From assembly GCF_000308295.2 (NCBI RefSeq), contig NZ_HG326654.1:615009-679008 (forward strand): DNA of 64,000 nucleotides, read 5' to 3'. Of the stretch, positions 26,719-34,417 are shown piece after piece. Both the position numbers and the translations under genes were made by a program. Position 1 is the first letter of the stretch; every line of letters starts with the position of its first letter. Source of the stretch: Afipia birgiae 34632 (GTDB lineage Bacteria; Pseudomonadota; Alphaproteobacteria; Rhizobiales; Xanthobacteraceae). The notes beneath the pieces were generated by a model, which was not told the origin of the DNA, did no database searches, and worked only from the letters and a program-made list of their open reading frames with translations.

Positions 26719-26787
26719 CCCGCATCGTTAATCATTGCGTCACTGTCTTTGATGACTGAGAGCGCTTGACCTTCAGAACGAAGGTGC

Positions 26788-26954
26788 GAGTCGCAGGAGT
26801 CGGTTAGGCCCGGCTCTTAATGTGGAACTTGAACGACAAGGCTACGAAAAGCTGCTTACCCGCAATATCTTAGTGCGATTCGACAAAAATTGCACGATAG
26901 AGCTTGCAGACACGAATCAGCATTTGTTAACCATATGTCGTCAGGATCCGAATC
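26788..26954. promoter_or_regulatory. Cluster of five GANTC (CcrM methylation) sites upstream of ctrA
   Basis: GAGTC occurs at 26788 and 26797, GATTC at 26877, and GAATC at 26914 and 26950: five CcrM targets in 167 bases, where fewer than one would be expected by chance. In Caulobacter, hemimethylation of GANTC in the ctrA P1 promoter times ctrA transcription. The cluster suggests a similar cell-cycle control here. Confidence 0.6.
26927..26934 (+). promoter_or_regulatory. CtrA half-site TTAACCAT upstream of ctrA
   Basis: The octamer TTAACCAT equals the CtrA half-site consensus used in alphaproteobacterial surveys. It lies about 100 bases before the ctrA start and between two GANTC sites, consistent with autoregulation. 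Confidence 0.5.
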
Positions 26955-27032
26955 AGTTGTTCAAAGGCGTTTTTCCAGTGCCGCGAGTTGCGGCCGGCCT
27001 GACGCCCGGAGCGGCGACTATAGGGGACTGGC

Positions 27033-27734
27033 ATGCGCGTATTGCTGATAGAAGATGACAGTGCAACAGCGCAGTCGATCGAGCTGATGCTCAAATCCGA
27101 GAGCTTTAACGTCTATACGACGGATCTCGGAGAAGAGGGCATCGATCTCGGAAAGCTTTATGATTACGACATCATTCTGCTCGACCTGAACCTCCCGGAC
27201 ATGTCCGGTTATGATGTTCTCAAGCAGTTGCGCGTGTCGAAGATCAAGACACCGATTCTGATCCTCTCCGGCCTCGCCGGCATCGAGGACAAGGTCAAGG
27301 GTCTCGGCGTCGGCGCCGACGACTACATGACCAAGCCTTTCCATAAGGACGAACTGGTCGCTCGCATCCACGCGATCGTCCGCCGTTCCAAGGGTCACGC
27401 CCAGTCGGTCATCCAGACCGGCGATCTGGTGGTCAATCTCGACACCAAGACCGTCGAAGTCGGTGGCCAGCGTGTCCACCTGACGGGCAAGGAATATCAG
27501 ATGCTGGAGCTGCTCTCGCTCCGCAAGGGCACCACCCTCACCAAGGAGATGTTCCTCAATCATCTCTACGGCGGCATGGACGAGCCCGAACTGAAGATCA
27601 TCGACGTGTTCATCTGCAAGCTGCGCAAGAAGCTTGCGAATGCATCGGAAGGCCGCAACTTCATCGAAACCGTCTGGGGCCGCGGCTACGTGCTGCGCGA
27701 ACCGCACGAGGACGAAGTTCGCATTCCAGCCTGA
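27033..27734 (+). CDS. ctrA: Cell-cycle response regulator CtrA
   Basis: A 233-residue OmpR-type DNA-binding response regulator and global cell-cycle regulator of alphaproteobacteria. The receiver domain covers residues 1-120 with acidic pocket Glu7-Asp8-Asp9, phosphoacceptor Asp51 and Lys near [15 protein letters not shown]. The winged-helix domain carries the typical CtrA sequence [20 protein letters not shown] and KMFL-like [17 protein letters not shown]. It is phosphorylated through CckA-ChpT, and chpT is 10 kb away in this window. It controls flagella, chemotaxis, pili and division genes. Confidence 0.97.
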   Translation: MRVLLIEDDSATAQSIELMLKSESFNVYTTDLGEEGIDLGKLYDYDIILLDLNLPDMSGYDVLKQLRVSKIKTPILILSGLAGIEDKVKGLGVGADDYMTKPFHKDELVARIHAIVRRSKGHAQSVIQTGDLVVNLDTKTVEVGGQRVHLTGKEYQMLELLSLRKGTTLTKEMFLNHLYGGMDEPELKIIDVFICKLRKKLANASEGRNFIETVWGRGYVLREPHEDEVRIPA

Positions 27735-27780
27735 TACGGGTTGTACCGGAGCCTGTACGGCTCCACCTCCCAGACTGAAC

Positions 27781-27806
27781 CCCCGCCGCAAATGGCGGGG
27801 TTTTTG
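27781..27806 (+). terminator. Intrinsic terminator of ctrA
   Basis: CCCCGCC, a six-base loop, GGCGGGG and then TTTTTG: a textbook rho-independent terminator 47 bases past the ctrA stop. Confidence 0.9.
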
Positions 27807-27978
27807 TTTGGGAAAAAGGCGCAGTCCCGACAAGTTGCAGCCGGCTTTCGGCCATTTGCACGATAAGGCAAACCTGCGGCGAACTCCGGCCGATAAGGTG
27901 AAGCCAGGGCGGATAAGGCAGCCTCAAACCGCGAACTTCAGGACCACCCCCGCAGCCACGCACATCGCGCTGCGCGCC

Positions 27979-28863
27979 TCATTTGGCCTTCGGTGGCACG
28001 TTGGTCTTTTCGAGTGCCGCTCTCAGGCCGCTTGCCAGTTGCACCGCATTGTCGTTTGCCCAGAAGTGGATGAAGAACGTGCGGGGTTCGTCCATCAGCA
28101 TATGATTGTGGATCGCGGTAACCTCGATGCCGTTCGACCGCAACGTGCCGATCAAAGGGTTCACCTCCTTGGCCAGTGCAATGAAGTCGCCCGTGATGGC
28201 GGCCTTGCCGTTTCCAGTTGGCTGGAAATTGATGGCATGCGCCGAACCCAGAGCGGCTGGCACAGCCATGCCACTGTCGCTGATGACGTCGGCGCGCGGC
28301 ACGCCAAATTGATAGACGCCGCCCGTGGCACGGCCTTTGACCCCGATGGCCTCGTCAAGCTTTGCGGTATCGAGATCGAGCGCTGCAGGCGCACCCGTCG
28401 TCGCAGGAATGACCACGCCGGGAGTTTTGCTGAGCACCAGCGCATCGCGAATTGTCAGCGCCATCTTGACGGGATCGCCATGCCCGCCGATGTGCATGTA
28501 GAAGGTGGCGGGTGACGCGCGCAAAAGATGATTGTGAACTGCAGTCACTTCCATTCCGTCGGCGAGCACCCTGGCCATCACCGGGTTCACTTCGTTCTCG
28601 GTCAAAACGAGATCGCCCATCACCATGGCCTGATTTCCCATGGGCTTGAACGCGACCCAGCCGCCGAGCGCGAAAGCCGGCTTGATGGTGACGCCGTCGA
28701 GCGTCACATTGAGGTCCGTTCTGGGAAATCCGTAGCGATGGACATCTTGGATAACGGTTGCCGTACGTCCCAACACGTCATCGACTTGCTTCCAATCTAG
28801 TTCCTGGCCGTGCGCAGCAGTAACGAGCGTTGCACCCAACAGCACTAATCCGAGGGTCCGCAT
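27979..28863 (-). CDS. DUF1259 domain exported protein (two repeats)
   Basis: This 294-residue protein has a short signal peptide (MRTLGLVLLGATLVTAAHGQ). The mature protein contains two homologous DUF1259 units, about residues 25-145 and 155-285. Each ends in a His-rich motif: TAVHNHLLRASPATFYMHIGG and TAIHNHMLMDEPRTFFIHF. The repeated HNH...H pattern suggests metal binding, but no function is established. It lies about 100 bases downstream of chrA on the same strand; DUF1259 proteins are sometimes found beside chromate-resistance genes, so a role in metal stress is possible. Confidence 0.85.
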   Translation of the reverse strand: MRTLGLVLLGATLVTAAHGQELDWKQVDDVLGRTATVIQDVHRYGFPRTDLNVTLDGVTIKPAFALGGWVAFKPMGNQAMVMGDLVLTENEVNPVMARVLADGMEVTAVHNHLLRASPATFYMHIGGHGDPVKMALTIRDALVLSKTPGVVIPATTGAPAALDLDTAKLDEAIGVKGRATGGVYQFGVPRADVISDSGMAVPAALGSAHAINFQPTGNGKAAITGDFIALAKEVNPLIGTLRSNGIEVTAIHNHMLMDEPRTFFIHFWANDNAVQLASGLRAALEKTNVPPKAK

Positions 28864-28964
28864 TGGTTTTCTCCGTCCGGTTTCATGTCCCAGCCCCGAA
28901 CTTCTCGATACGAATGCGTAGCGTTACCCTTTCATCACGGCGATTGTGCCCGATCCGACGTCCA

Positions 28965-30365
28965 TCAGATCATTCCAGCCACGTAAAGCAGCACTCCCGC
29001 CGACGCGCAGGCGGCCAGTGTCTGCAACATCCCCGCGTTGAAGCGAAAGATCGCAGTTGCCGCCGCGATCGAAAGAACGAGGGCCCACGGATCGACGCTC
29101 CTGAGTAGCGGAGCATCGAACGACAGCCCGAAACCATGCACCGGAAATGTTTCGCGAAAGACGGTGTGGACTGCAAACCAGATCGCAAGGTTGAGGATCA
29201 CGCCGACCACTGCTGCGGTGATCGCAGACAGCGCGCCGGCGAGAGCCTTGTTCCCGCGCATGACCTCGATGAAGGGCGCTCCGAGAAAAATCCACAGGAA
29301 GCACGGTGTGAACGTCACCCACGTCGCCAGCAGCCCGCCGAGCGTTCCTGCGACCATGGGCGACAGCGTTCCGGGATCGCGAAAGGCCGCCATGAAGCCC
29401 ACGAATTGAAGCACCATGATCAACGGACCAGGCGTGGTTTCCGCCATTCCGAGTCCATCGAGCATCTCGTGGGGCCGCAGCCAGTGATAATTTTCGACGG
29501 CCTGTTGAGCGACGTAAGCCAGCACCGCGTAAGCGCCCCCGAAGGTGACCATGGCCATCTTGCTGAAGAACACCGCGATCTGCGTAAATACGTTGTCCCC
29601 TCCAAGCAGCAGAAAGAGCAAGACCACGGGGATCAGCCACAGGAGCACCCAGACCGTCGCAACCCGCAACGAGCGGGCCACGGTGGGACGCGCATGATCG
29701 GGCATTTCATCGCCAAGCAATGCGTCGATCAGAGCCGTGGATTTCTTGCCGTCGTGTCCACCTCCTGCAGCAAATGCAGCAAGGCCGGCGCGACCACTGA
29801 AGAAACCGATCAGCCCGGCGGCGAGGATGATGACGGGGAACGGCACATTGAAGAAGAAAATTGCGATGAACGCCGCGGCCGCAAGCGCCTGCATGACCCT
29901 GTTCTTCAGTGCCCGTTTGCCAACCCGGAAAACGGCCTGGATCACAATCGCAAGCACCGCTGCCTTGAGGCCGAAGAACAACGCGGCGACAAATCCGACA
30001 TTGCCGAAGGCGGCGTAGATATAGCTCAGCGCCATGATGGCGATGACGCCGGGAAGGATGAATAACCCGCCAGCGATAATGCCGCCGCGTGTGCGATGCA
30101 TCAGCCAGCCGATGTAGGTGGCCAACTGTTGCGCCTCGGGACCGGGCAACAGCATGCAATAGTTGAGCGCGTGTAGGAATCGGTTCTCGGAAACCCAATG
30201 CTTCTCCTCGACCAGAATGCGGTGCATCACGGCGATCTGTCCGGCGGGACCGCCGAAGCTGAGCATGGCTATCCGGAGCCAGACCCAGAACGCTTCCGTC
30301 ATCGTCGGAAAGCTCGGAGTATCCCGCCCGGCAGAAAGCGTGGACGTTGCCATCACCTCGGTCAT
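28965..30365 (-). CDS. chrA: Chromate efflux transporter ChrA
   Basis: A 466-residue two-domain CHR-family membrane protein. Each half starts with a CHR motif: FWVWLRIAMLSFGGPAGQIAVM, and FSKMAMVTFGGAYAVLAYVAQQ with LGMAETTPGPLIMVLQFVG. About twelve membrane segments are predicted. The start at 30365 overlaps the chrB stop (ATGA), so translation is coupled. An earlier in-frame ATG at 30401 lies inside chrB. It expels chromate, or a related oxyanion, from the cytoplasm using the proton gradient. Confidence 0.93.
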   Translation of the reverse strand: MTEVMATSTLSAGRDTPSFPTMTEAFWVWLRIAMLSFGGPAGQIAVMHRILVEEKHWVSENRFLHALNYCMLLPGPEAQQLATYIGWLMHRTRGGIIAGGLFILPGVIAIMALSYIYAAFGNVGFVAALFFGLKAAVLAIVIQAVFRVGKRALKNRVMQALAAAAFIAIFFFNVPFPVIILAAGLIGFFSGRAGLAAFAAGGGHDGKKSTALIDALLGDEMPDHARPTVARSLRVATVWVLLWLIPVVLLFLLLGGDNVFTQIAVFFSKMAMVTFGGAYAVLAYVAQQAVENYHWLRPHEMLDGLGMAETTPGPLIMVLQFVGFMAAFRDPGTLSPMVAGTLGGLLATWVTFTPCFLWIFLGAPFIEVMRGNKALAGALSAITAAVVGVILNLAIWFAVHTVFRETFPVHGFGLSFDAPLLRSVDPWALVLSIAAATAIFRFNAGMLQTLAACASAGVLLYVAGMI

Positions 30366-31192
30366 GCCTTGATCTTCACCTTTGCCTTGTGAGACGGCCA
30401 ATTGTGGGTCTCATCGGTTGCGTCCCGGCACCAACGATAAAAAGCGTCGTAGAGCGCCAAACCTGCCTCGAGCTGTTCGAGATCATCCGAGTACATCCGC
30501 GACAGGCCGAGCGACGCCGCGAGCAGACCTGCGGATTCCGGCGAGATGTCCAGACGCGCCGTATCCGCCGCTCGCACGATCGTAGCCAGACGTTTGAGAG
30601 GATCAGTATCGAGATTGAATTCCTCGATCATGACATCGAAGGTGCAGAGCTCTCCGCGATGACTCCAGAAAACATTCTCGATATCGAACGGCACTGCGGC
30701 GAAATTTTCCGCAACCGCTTCGACTTCCGGGGCAGCAACAAACAGGAAGATCGCGGAAGGATCAACAAAGCGCCGGATCAGCCATGGACACGCGATGCGG
30801 TCAATTTTCGGCCGCGCGCGGGTCACCCAAACAGTGCGCCCCTGCGGATCACGCGAAGGGATTTTCGAAACCGGGATCAAGGGAAGCTTCGCCTCCGCCC
30901 AAGCTTCATGACCGCCCTCGAGCACGTCGGCTGAAGCTCCGGCGTGGCGAAGCCATGCGGCCACGCCCTCGCTGAGCTTCCCGCCTCTCTTGCAGATGAC
31001 AACGGTTGCGCTGCCGGAAAACTCAGCCGCCCAATCGGCGACTGATGCATGATCCCGGCGACGTGCGCCCGGAACGAATTGCGACTCGGCGGCAAAGTCC
31101 TCAGCGAGACGAACGTCGATGAGAATCGGGCACTTGGGCGTGCCGATCAGCCGGGCGAGTTTGTCGGGTGAGATCGAGTTGATGGAAGACAT
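30362..31192 (-). CDS. chrB: Rhodanese-ChrB fusion: sulfurtransferase / chromate resistance protein
   Basis: A 276-residue fusion. The N-terminal rhodanese domain (about 1-110) has the active-site loop VVICKRGGKLSEG with the catalytic Cys and WLRHAGASADVLEGGHEAW. The C-terminal ChrB domain (about 120-270) has TRARPKIDRIACPWLIRRFVD, FCTFDVMIEEF-like CTFDVMIEEFNL, and TARLDISPESAGLLAASLGL. ChrB is a chromate-responsive regulator or chromate-processing protein in known operons. This arrangement lacks a clear HTH, so a regulatory role here is uncertain. It is coupled to chrA and preceded by a good sigma70 promoter. Confidence 0.9.
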   Translation of the reverse strand: MSSINSISPDKLARLIGTPKCPILIDVRLAEDFAAESQFVPGARRRDHASVADWAAEFSGSATVVICKRGGKLSEGVAAWLRHAGASADVLEGGHEAWAEAKLPLIPVSKIPSRDPQGRTVWVTRARPKIDRIACPWLIRRFVDPSAIFLFVAAPEVEAVAENFAAVPFDIENVFWSHRGELCTFDVMIEEFNLDTDPLKRLATIVRAADTARLDISPESAGLLAASLGLSRMYSDDLEQLEAGLALYDAFYRWCRDATDETHNWPSHKAKVKIKA

Positions 31193-31266
31193 GGCGCGTC
31201 CCTCTTAAAAATGGACGCGATTCTTGGGCATGTCGCCTCGTGGGGAGATCGCTTCTTCATGGCCAA

Positions 31267-31295
31267 TTTAGACCTCAGGGCCGATTGCTTGTCAA
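31267..31295 (-). promoter_or_regulatory. Sigma70-type promoter of the chrB-chrA operon
   Basis: Read leftward: TTGACA (31295-31290), a 17-base spacer, then TCTAAA (31272-31267). The start of chrB is about 70 bases downstream. A GC-rich inverted repeat (ACCGCCCGGTTGGGCGG, 31302-31320) lies just upstream and could be a regulator site. Confidence 0.6.
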
Positions 31296-31352
31296 CGGCA
31301 ACACCGCCCGGTTGGGCGGCGCGGTCGCAGCCGGGAACAGCTCTGTTCCGGC

Positions 31353-32231
31353 TTAACGAACCTGCGGAGCAAAAGCTTTCATTCCGCCCGCCCCCATCGC
31401 AGGGGCCAGCGACGGCGACGATGTCCGCGCAGGATTCGGGGCATACACGCCGCGAAGGTCGGGACATGCCCGATACGCATCGGTCAGCCCGATGACAGTC
31501 TCTGCCGCGCCCAGGAAAAGGAAGCCGTCCGGCTCATTCACCCTTTGCATGCGGCCGAACACGTCGATCTTGGTCGGCTGATCGAAATAGATCAGCACGT
31601 TGCGGCAGAAAATGATGTCGAACACGCCGAAATGAGAAAAGTCCTGCAGCAGGTTGGCTTGCTGATAACGGACCATGGCGCGAATGTCGGGGTTGAGTTG
31701 CCAGACGTCGCCGACCTGCTTGAAATGTTTCACCAGCAGTTGAATCGGAAGTCCGCGCTGAACCTCGAACTGGCTGTAAATTCCGGCTTTCGCCTTTTCG
31801 AGAACTTCCAGCGACAAATCGGTCGCCACGATTTCCGCGCGCCAGCCGGCCGGCAGTGCATCTTTCAAAAGCATCGCGAGCGAATAAGGCTCCTGGCCCG
31901 TGGACGCCGCCGCGCACCAGATGCGGAGGCTGCGCCGGTTGGCGCGCACCTTCAGCAATTGGGGAAGAACCGTATCCCGCACATGATCGAACGGCACCTT
32001 GTCGCGAAAGAAAAACGTCTCGTTGGTGGTCATCGCCTCGACCACATCAACGATCAATGGCTCCACGCCGGTCTTGATCTTCTGAACCAGTTCACCGATG
32101 CCCGACAGGCCAGCCTTGCGGGCAAGTGGAAGCAACCGGCTTTCGATCAGATACTGCTTGTCGGACGACAGCAGCAATCCGGATCGATCCTTCAGAAGTT
32201 TGCGCAGAAACTCGTAATCCAGTGGCGTCAC
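31353..32231 (-). CDS. cheR: Chemotaxis protein methyltransferase CheR
   Basis: A 292-residue S-adenosylmethionine-dependent methyltransferase that methylates receptor glutamates. A GTG start at 32231 is chosen because it overlaps the cheB stop (GTGA), has an AGGAG site, and gives the normal N-terminus [18 protein letters not shown]. The longer frame upstream lies inside cheB. CheR features: [12 protein letters not shown], the SAM-site [34 protein letters not shown] and [10 protein letters not shown]. It is the last gene of the che operon. Confidence 0.95.
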   Translation of the reverse strand: MTPLDYEFLRKLLKDRSGLLLSSDKQYLIESRLLPLARKAGLSGIGELVQKIKTGVEPLIVDVVEAMTTNETFFFRDKVPFDHVRDTVLPQLLKVRANRRSLRIWCAAASTGQEPYSLAMLLKDALPAGWRAEIVATDLSLEVLEKAKAGIYSQFEVQRGLPIQLLVKHFKQVGDVWQLNPDIRAMVRYQQANLLQDFSHFGVFDIIFCRNVLIYFDQPTKIDVFGRMQRVNEPDGFLFLGAAETVIGLTDAYRACPDLRGVYAPNPARTSSPSLAPAMGAGGMKAFAPQVR

Positions 32232-33403
32232 CCGCGAACTCCTGAAAACACTCGAACAACCTTGGGAGCGATCTGGTCGAGCGGCAGAACCGCTGCGCAG
32301 ACCCCGGCATTGGCAACAGCACCCGGCATGCCCCACACGACACTGGTCGCCTCGTCCTGCGCAATCACATTGCCGCCGGCGGCCACGATGGCCTTGCCGC
32401 CCTGCGCGCCATCCGAGCCCATGCCGGTCAGCACCACAGCGAGGATCCCGGCCTGCCAGACCTCGGCGGCCGACGCGAACAACGGATCGACGGCCGGCTT
32501 GCAGAAATTGATCTGCGGCCCGTCATCGAGCGCGATCACCGGACCGGCGCCGGAACGCGCCACACGCATGTGGCGGCCACCCGGAGCGAGATAGATTGTC
32601 CCGGCCTTGACCGGCTCGCCGTCAATCGCCTCATGCGCCGGACGTCCGCTCGCACGCGTCAGATGCTCCGCGAGAATAGTCGTAAAGGTCGGCGGCATGT
32701 GTTGGGTGATGAGGACGGGATACTGGTCGATCACGGGTCCGATACCCGCTACCAGATTCATCAGCGCCTGCGGACCACCGGTGGACGAGCCGATCAGAAG
32801 CACGCGCGGAGCGACCGCGCTGAACGGCCGCATCATCAGCTTGGGCTGGACAACCGGCGGCATCGTGCCGGCCGACGTCCGCGGCAATGGCGCGCGCACC
32901 GGCTGTGCGGCCGGAGACAATGACGGACTAGCAACCACGACCGGACGGCGCAGCCGCGCGCCGAGATGGCGGATCTTCTCGATCAGGTCCCGCTTGAAGA
33001 TGTCCGCGGCGGACATCTCGCGCGTACTCTCAGGCTTGGGAATGTAATCGGACGCACCCAGCGACAGCGCCCTGAAACTGATCTCCGCGTTTCTGCGGGT
33101 CAGCGTCGACGCCATGATGATGATGAGATTCCGCTTTTTCTCGAGCAGCAGCGGCAGCGCGGAAATGCCATCCATGTCCGGCATTTCAATATCCAGCACG
33201 ACGACATCGGGATCGACACGCACAAGCTGGTTGACCGCATCCAGCCCTGTCCGGATCGAGGCTGCGACCGTCAGATCGGGCTCAGCCTCGATCCATCGGG
33301 AGATCAGCCCGCGGATGACGGCGGAATCATCCACCACCATGACGCGCAGTGGCTCGTGCCGCTGTGCGGACGAGCCGGGAGGAGTCAAGACTGCAACGCT
33401 CAT
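32228..33403 (-). CDS. cheB: Protein-glutamate methylesterase CheB
   Basis: A 391-residue response regulator-esterase that demethylates and deamidates chemoreceptors after phosphorylation by CheA. The receiver domain occupies residues about 19-140, with Asp24-Asp25 in VVDDS and phosphoacceptor Asp71 in [12 protein letters not shown]. The C-terminal esterase domain has [13 protein letters not shown] with the catalytic Ser, TQHMPPTFT with His, and GMGSDGAQG with Asp. A Pro/Ala-rich linker joins the domains. Start 33403 ([10 protein letters not shown]) is chosen over 33424. It overlaps cheR by 4 bases. Confidence 0.95.
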   Translation of the reverse strand: MSVAVLTPPGSSAQRHEPLRVMVVDDSAVIRGLISRWIEAEPDLTVAASIRTGLDAVNQLVRVDPDVVVLDIEMPDMDGISALPLLLEKKRNLIIIMASTLTRRNAEISFRALSLGASDYIPKPESTREMSAADIFKRDLIEKIRHLGARLRRPVVVASPSLSPAAQPVRAPLPRTSAGTMPPVVQPKLMMRPFSAVAPRVLLIGSSTGGPQALMNLVAGIGPVIDQYPVLITQHMPPTFTTILAEHLTRASGRPAHEAIDGEPVKAGTIYLAPGGRHMRVARSGAGPVIALDDGPQINFCKPAVDPLFASAAEVWQAGILAVVLTGMGSDGAQGGKAIVAAGGNVIAQDEATSVVWGMPGAVANAGVCAAVLPLDQIAPKVVRVFSGVRG

Positions 33404-33494
33404 GAGAAAACCAACTCTACGCAACCGAACGGCAACAACTTACGCAACTCAATCCGGATGCAGCGCCCGCAGGCGGCCGTTCCAGCGCAGAGCT

Positions 33495-33860
33495 TCAGAT
33501 CAGACCGACCTCATGAAACTTCGCTGTCACGATTTCCTTGTCGAACGGCTTCATGATGTACTCATTGGCACCTGCATGGAGCGCACGGGCAATGTGAGCG
33601 ACGTCGTTCTCGGTGGTGCAGAACACTACCTTCGGCTTGTCGCCACCCGGCATCATGCGCAGGTTGCGCAGGAACTCATAGCCATCCATGACCGGCATAT
33701 TCCAGTCGAGCAGGACAGCATCCGGCATTCCGCGCTTGCAGACTTCCATGGCTTTCTCGCCGTCCTCGGCTTCGACGATCTGGAAATCCAGTCCCTCCAG
33801 GATACGCCGCGCGACCTTCCGGATGACGCTCGAATCGTCAACGATCAGACATGTTTTCAT
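33495..33860 (-). CDS. cheY: Chemotaxis response regulator CheY
   Basis: A 121-residue stand-alone receiver domain that carries the signal from CheA to the flagellar motor. The acidic pocket is Asp8-Asp9, the phosphoacceptor is Asp52 (LLDWNMPVMDG), Thr is in VVFCTTEND and Lys is in YIMKPFDKE. It sits between cheW and cheB in the operon. Confidence 0.94.
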   Translation of the reverse strand: MKTCLIVDDSSVIRKVARRILEGLDFQIVEAEDGEKAMEVCKRGMPDAVLLDWNMPVMDGYEFLRNLRMMPGGDKPKVVFCTTENDVAHIARALHAGANEYIMKPFDKEIVTAKFHEVGLI

Positions 33861-33935
33861 CTTAGCCTCTTTTCCCTCGGTGTCCGTGCGGGCCGACGAT
33901 CACGGAACCTTACGCGTTACTTCCCGAATAATCTG

Positions 33936-34412
33936 TTAGGCCGCCATCATGTCCGGATTGATTTCCAGAACGCGGTCGACATCGAGAACCACCATCAATT
34001 GTCCGTCGAGCCGATGGACACCGCCTGCCATCTTCGCCATGCGCGGATCGAGATTGACCGGATTCACCTCGCGGCTGTCATCGGCGAGCTTGAGAACCTC
34101 GCCGATGCTGTCGATCAGCAGGCCATAGGATTCGCCGCGCAGATCCACGCCCACCGCCATTGGCGGCCGGCCGTCCTCGATCTTCGCCAGACCAAGGCGC
34201 GCGCGCATGTCGATCGCCGTGACGATCCTGCCGCGAAGATTGAGAACACCAGCGACATCTGCGGACGCCAGCGGCACCCGGGTCAGCCGCTCGGGCATGA
34301 AGACGTCCTGAACGCGCGAAATCGGCAGCCCGAACAATTGTCCGCCGATCATCGCCGTGACGTATTCGGTGATCCCGCGATCAGCGCCTTCAACATTTGC
34401 ATCCATTGTCAT
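33936..34412 (-). CDS. cheW: Chemotaxis coupling protein CheW
   Basis: A 158-residue SH3-like adaptor that links receptors to CheA. Features: GQLFGLPISRVQDVF, LRGRIVTAIDMRARLGL and YGLLIDSIGEVLKL, typical of CheW. An AAGGA ribosome site precedes ATG 34412, 5 bases after the cheA stop. Confidence 0.95.
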   Translation of the reverse strand: MTMDANVEGADRGITEYVTAMIGGQLFGLPISRVQDVFMPERLTRVPLASADVAGVLNLRGRIVTAIDMRARLGLAKIEDGRPPMAVGVDLRGESYGLLIDSIGEVLKLADDSREVNPVNLDPRMAKMAGGVHRLDGQLMVVLDVDRVLEINPDMMAA

Positions 34413-34417
34413 GTTCC

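Noticed and set aside
26822..27058. Short plus-strand frame overlapping the start of ctrA
   Set aside because: It crosses the GANTC/CtrA-site region, lacks a ribosome site and overlaps the conserved ctrA start, so it is most likely chance.
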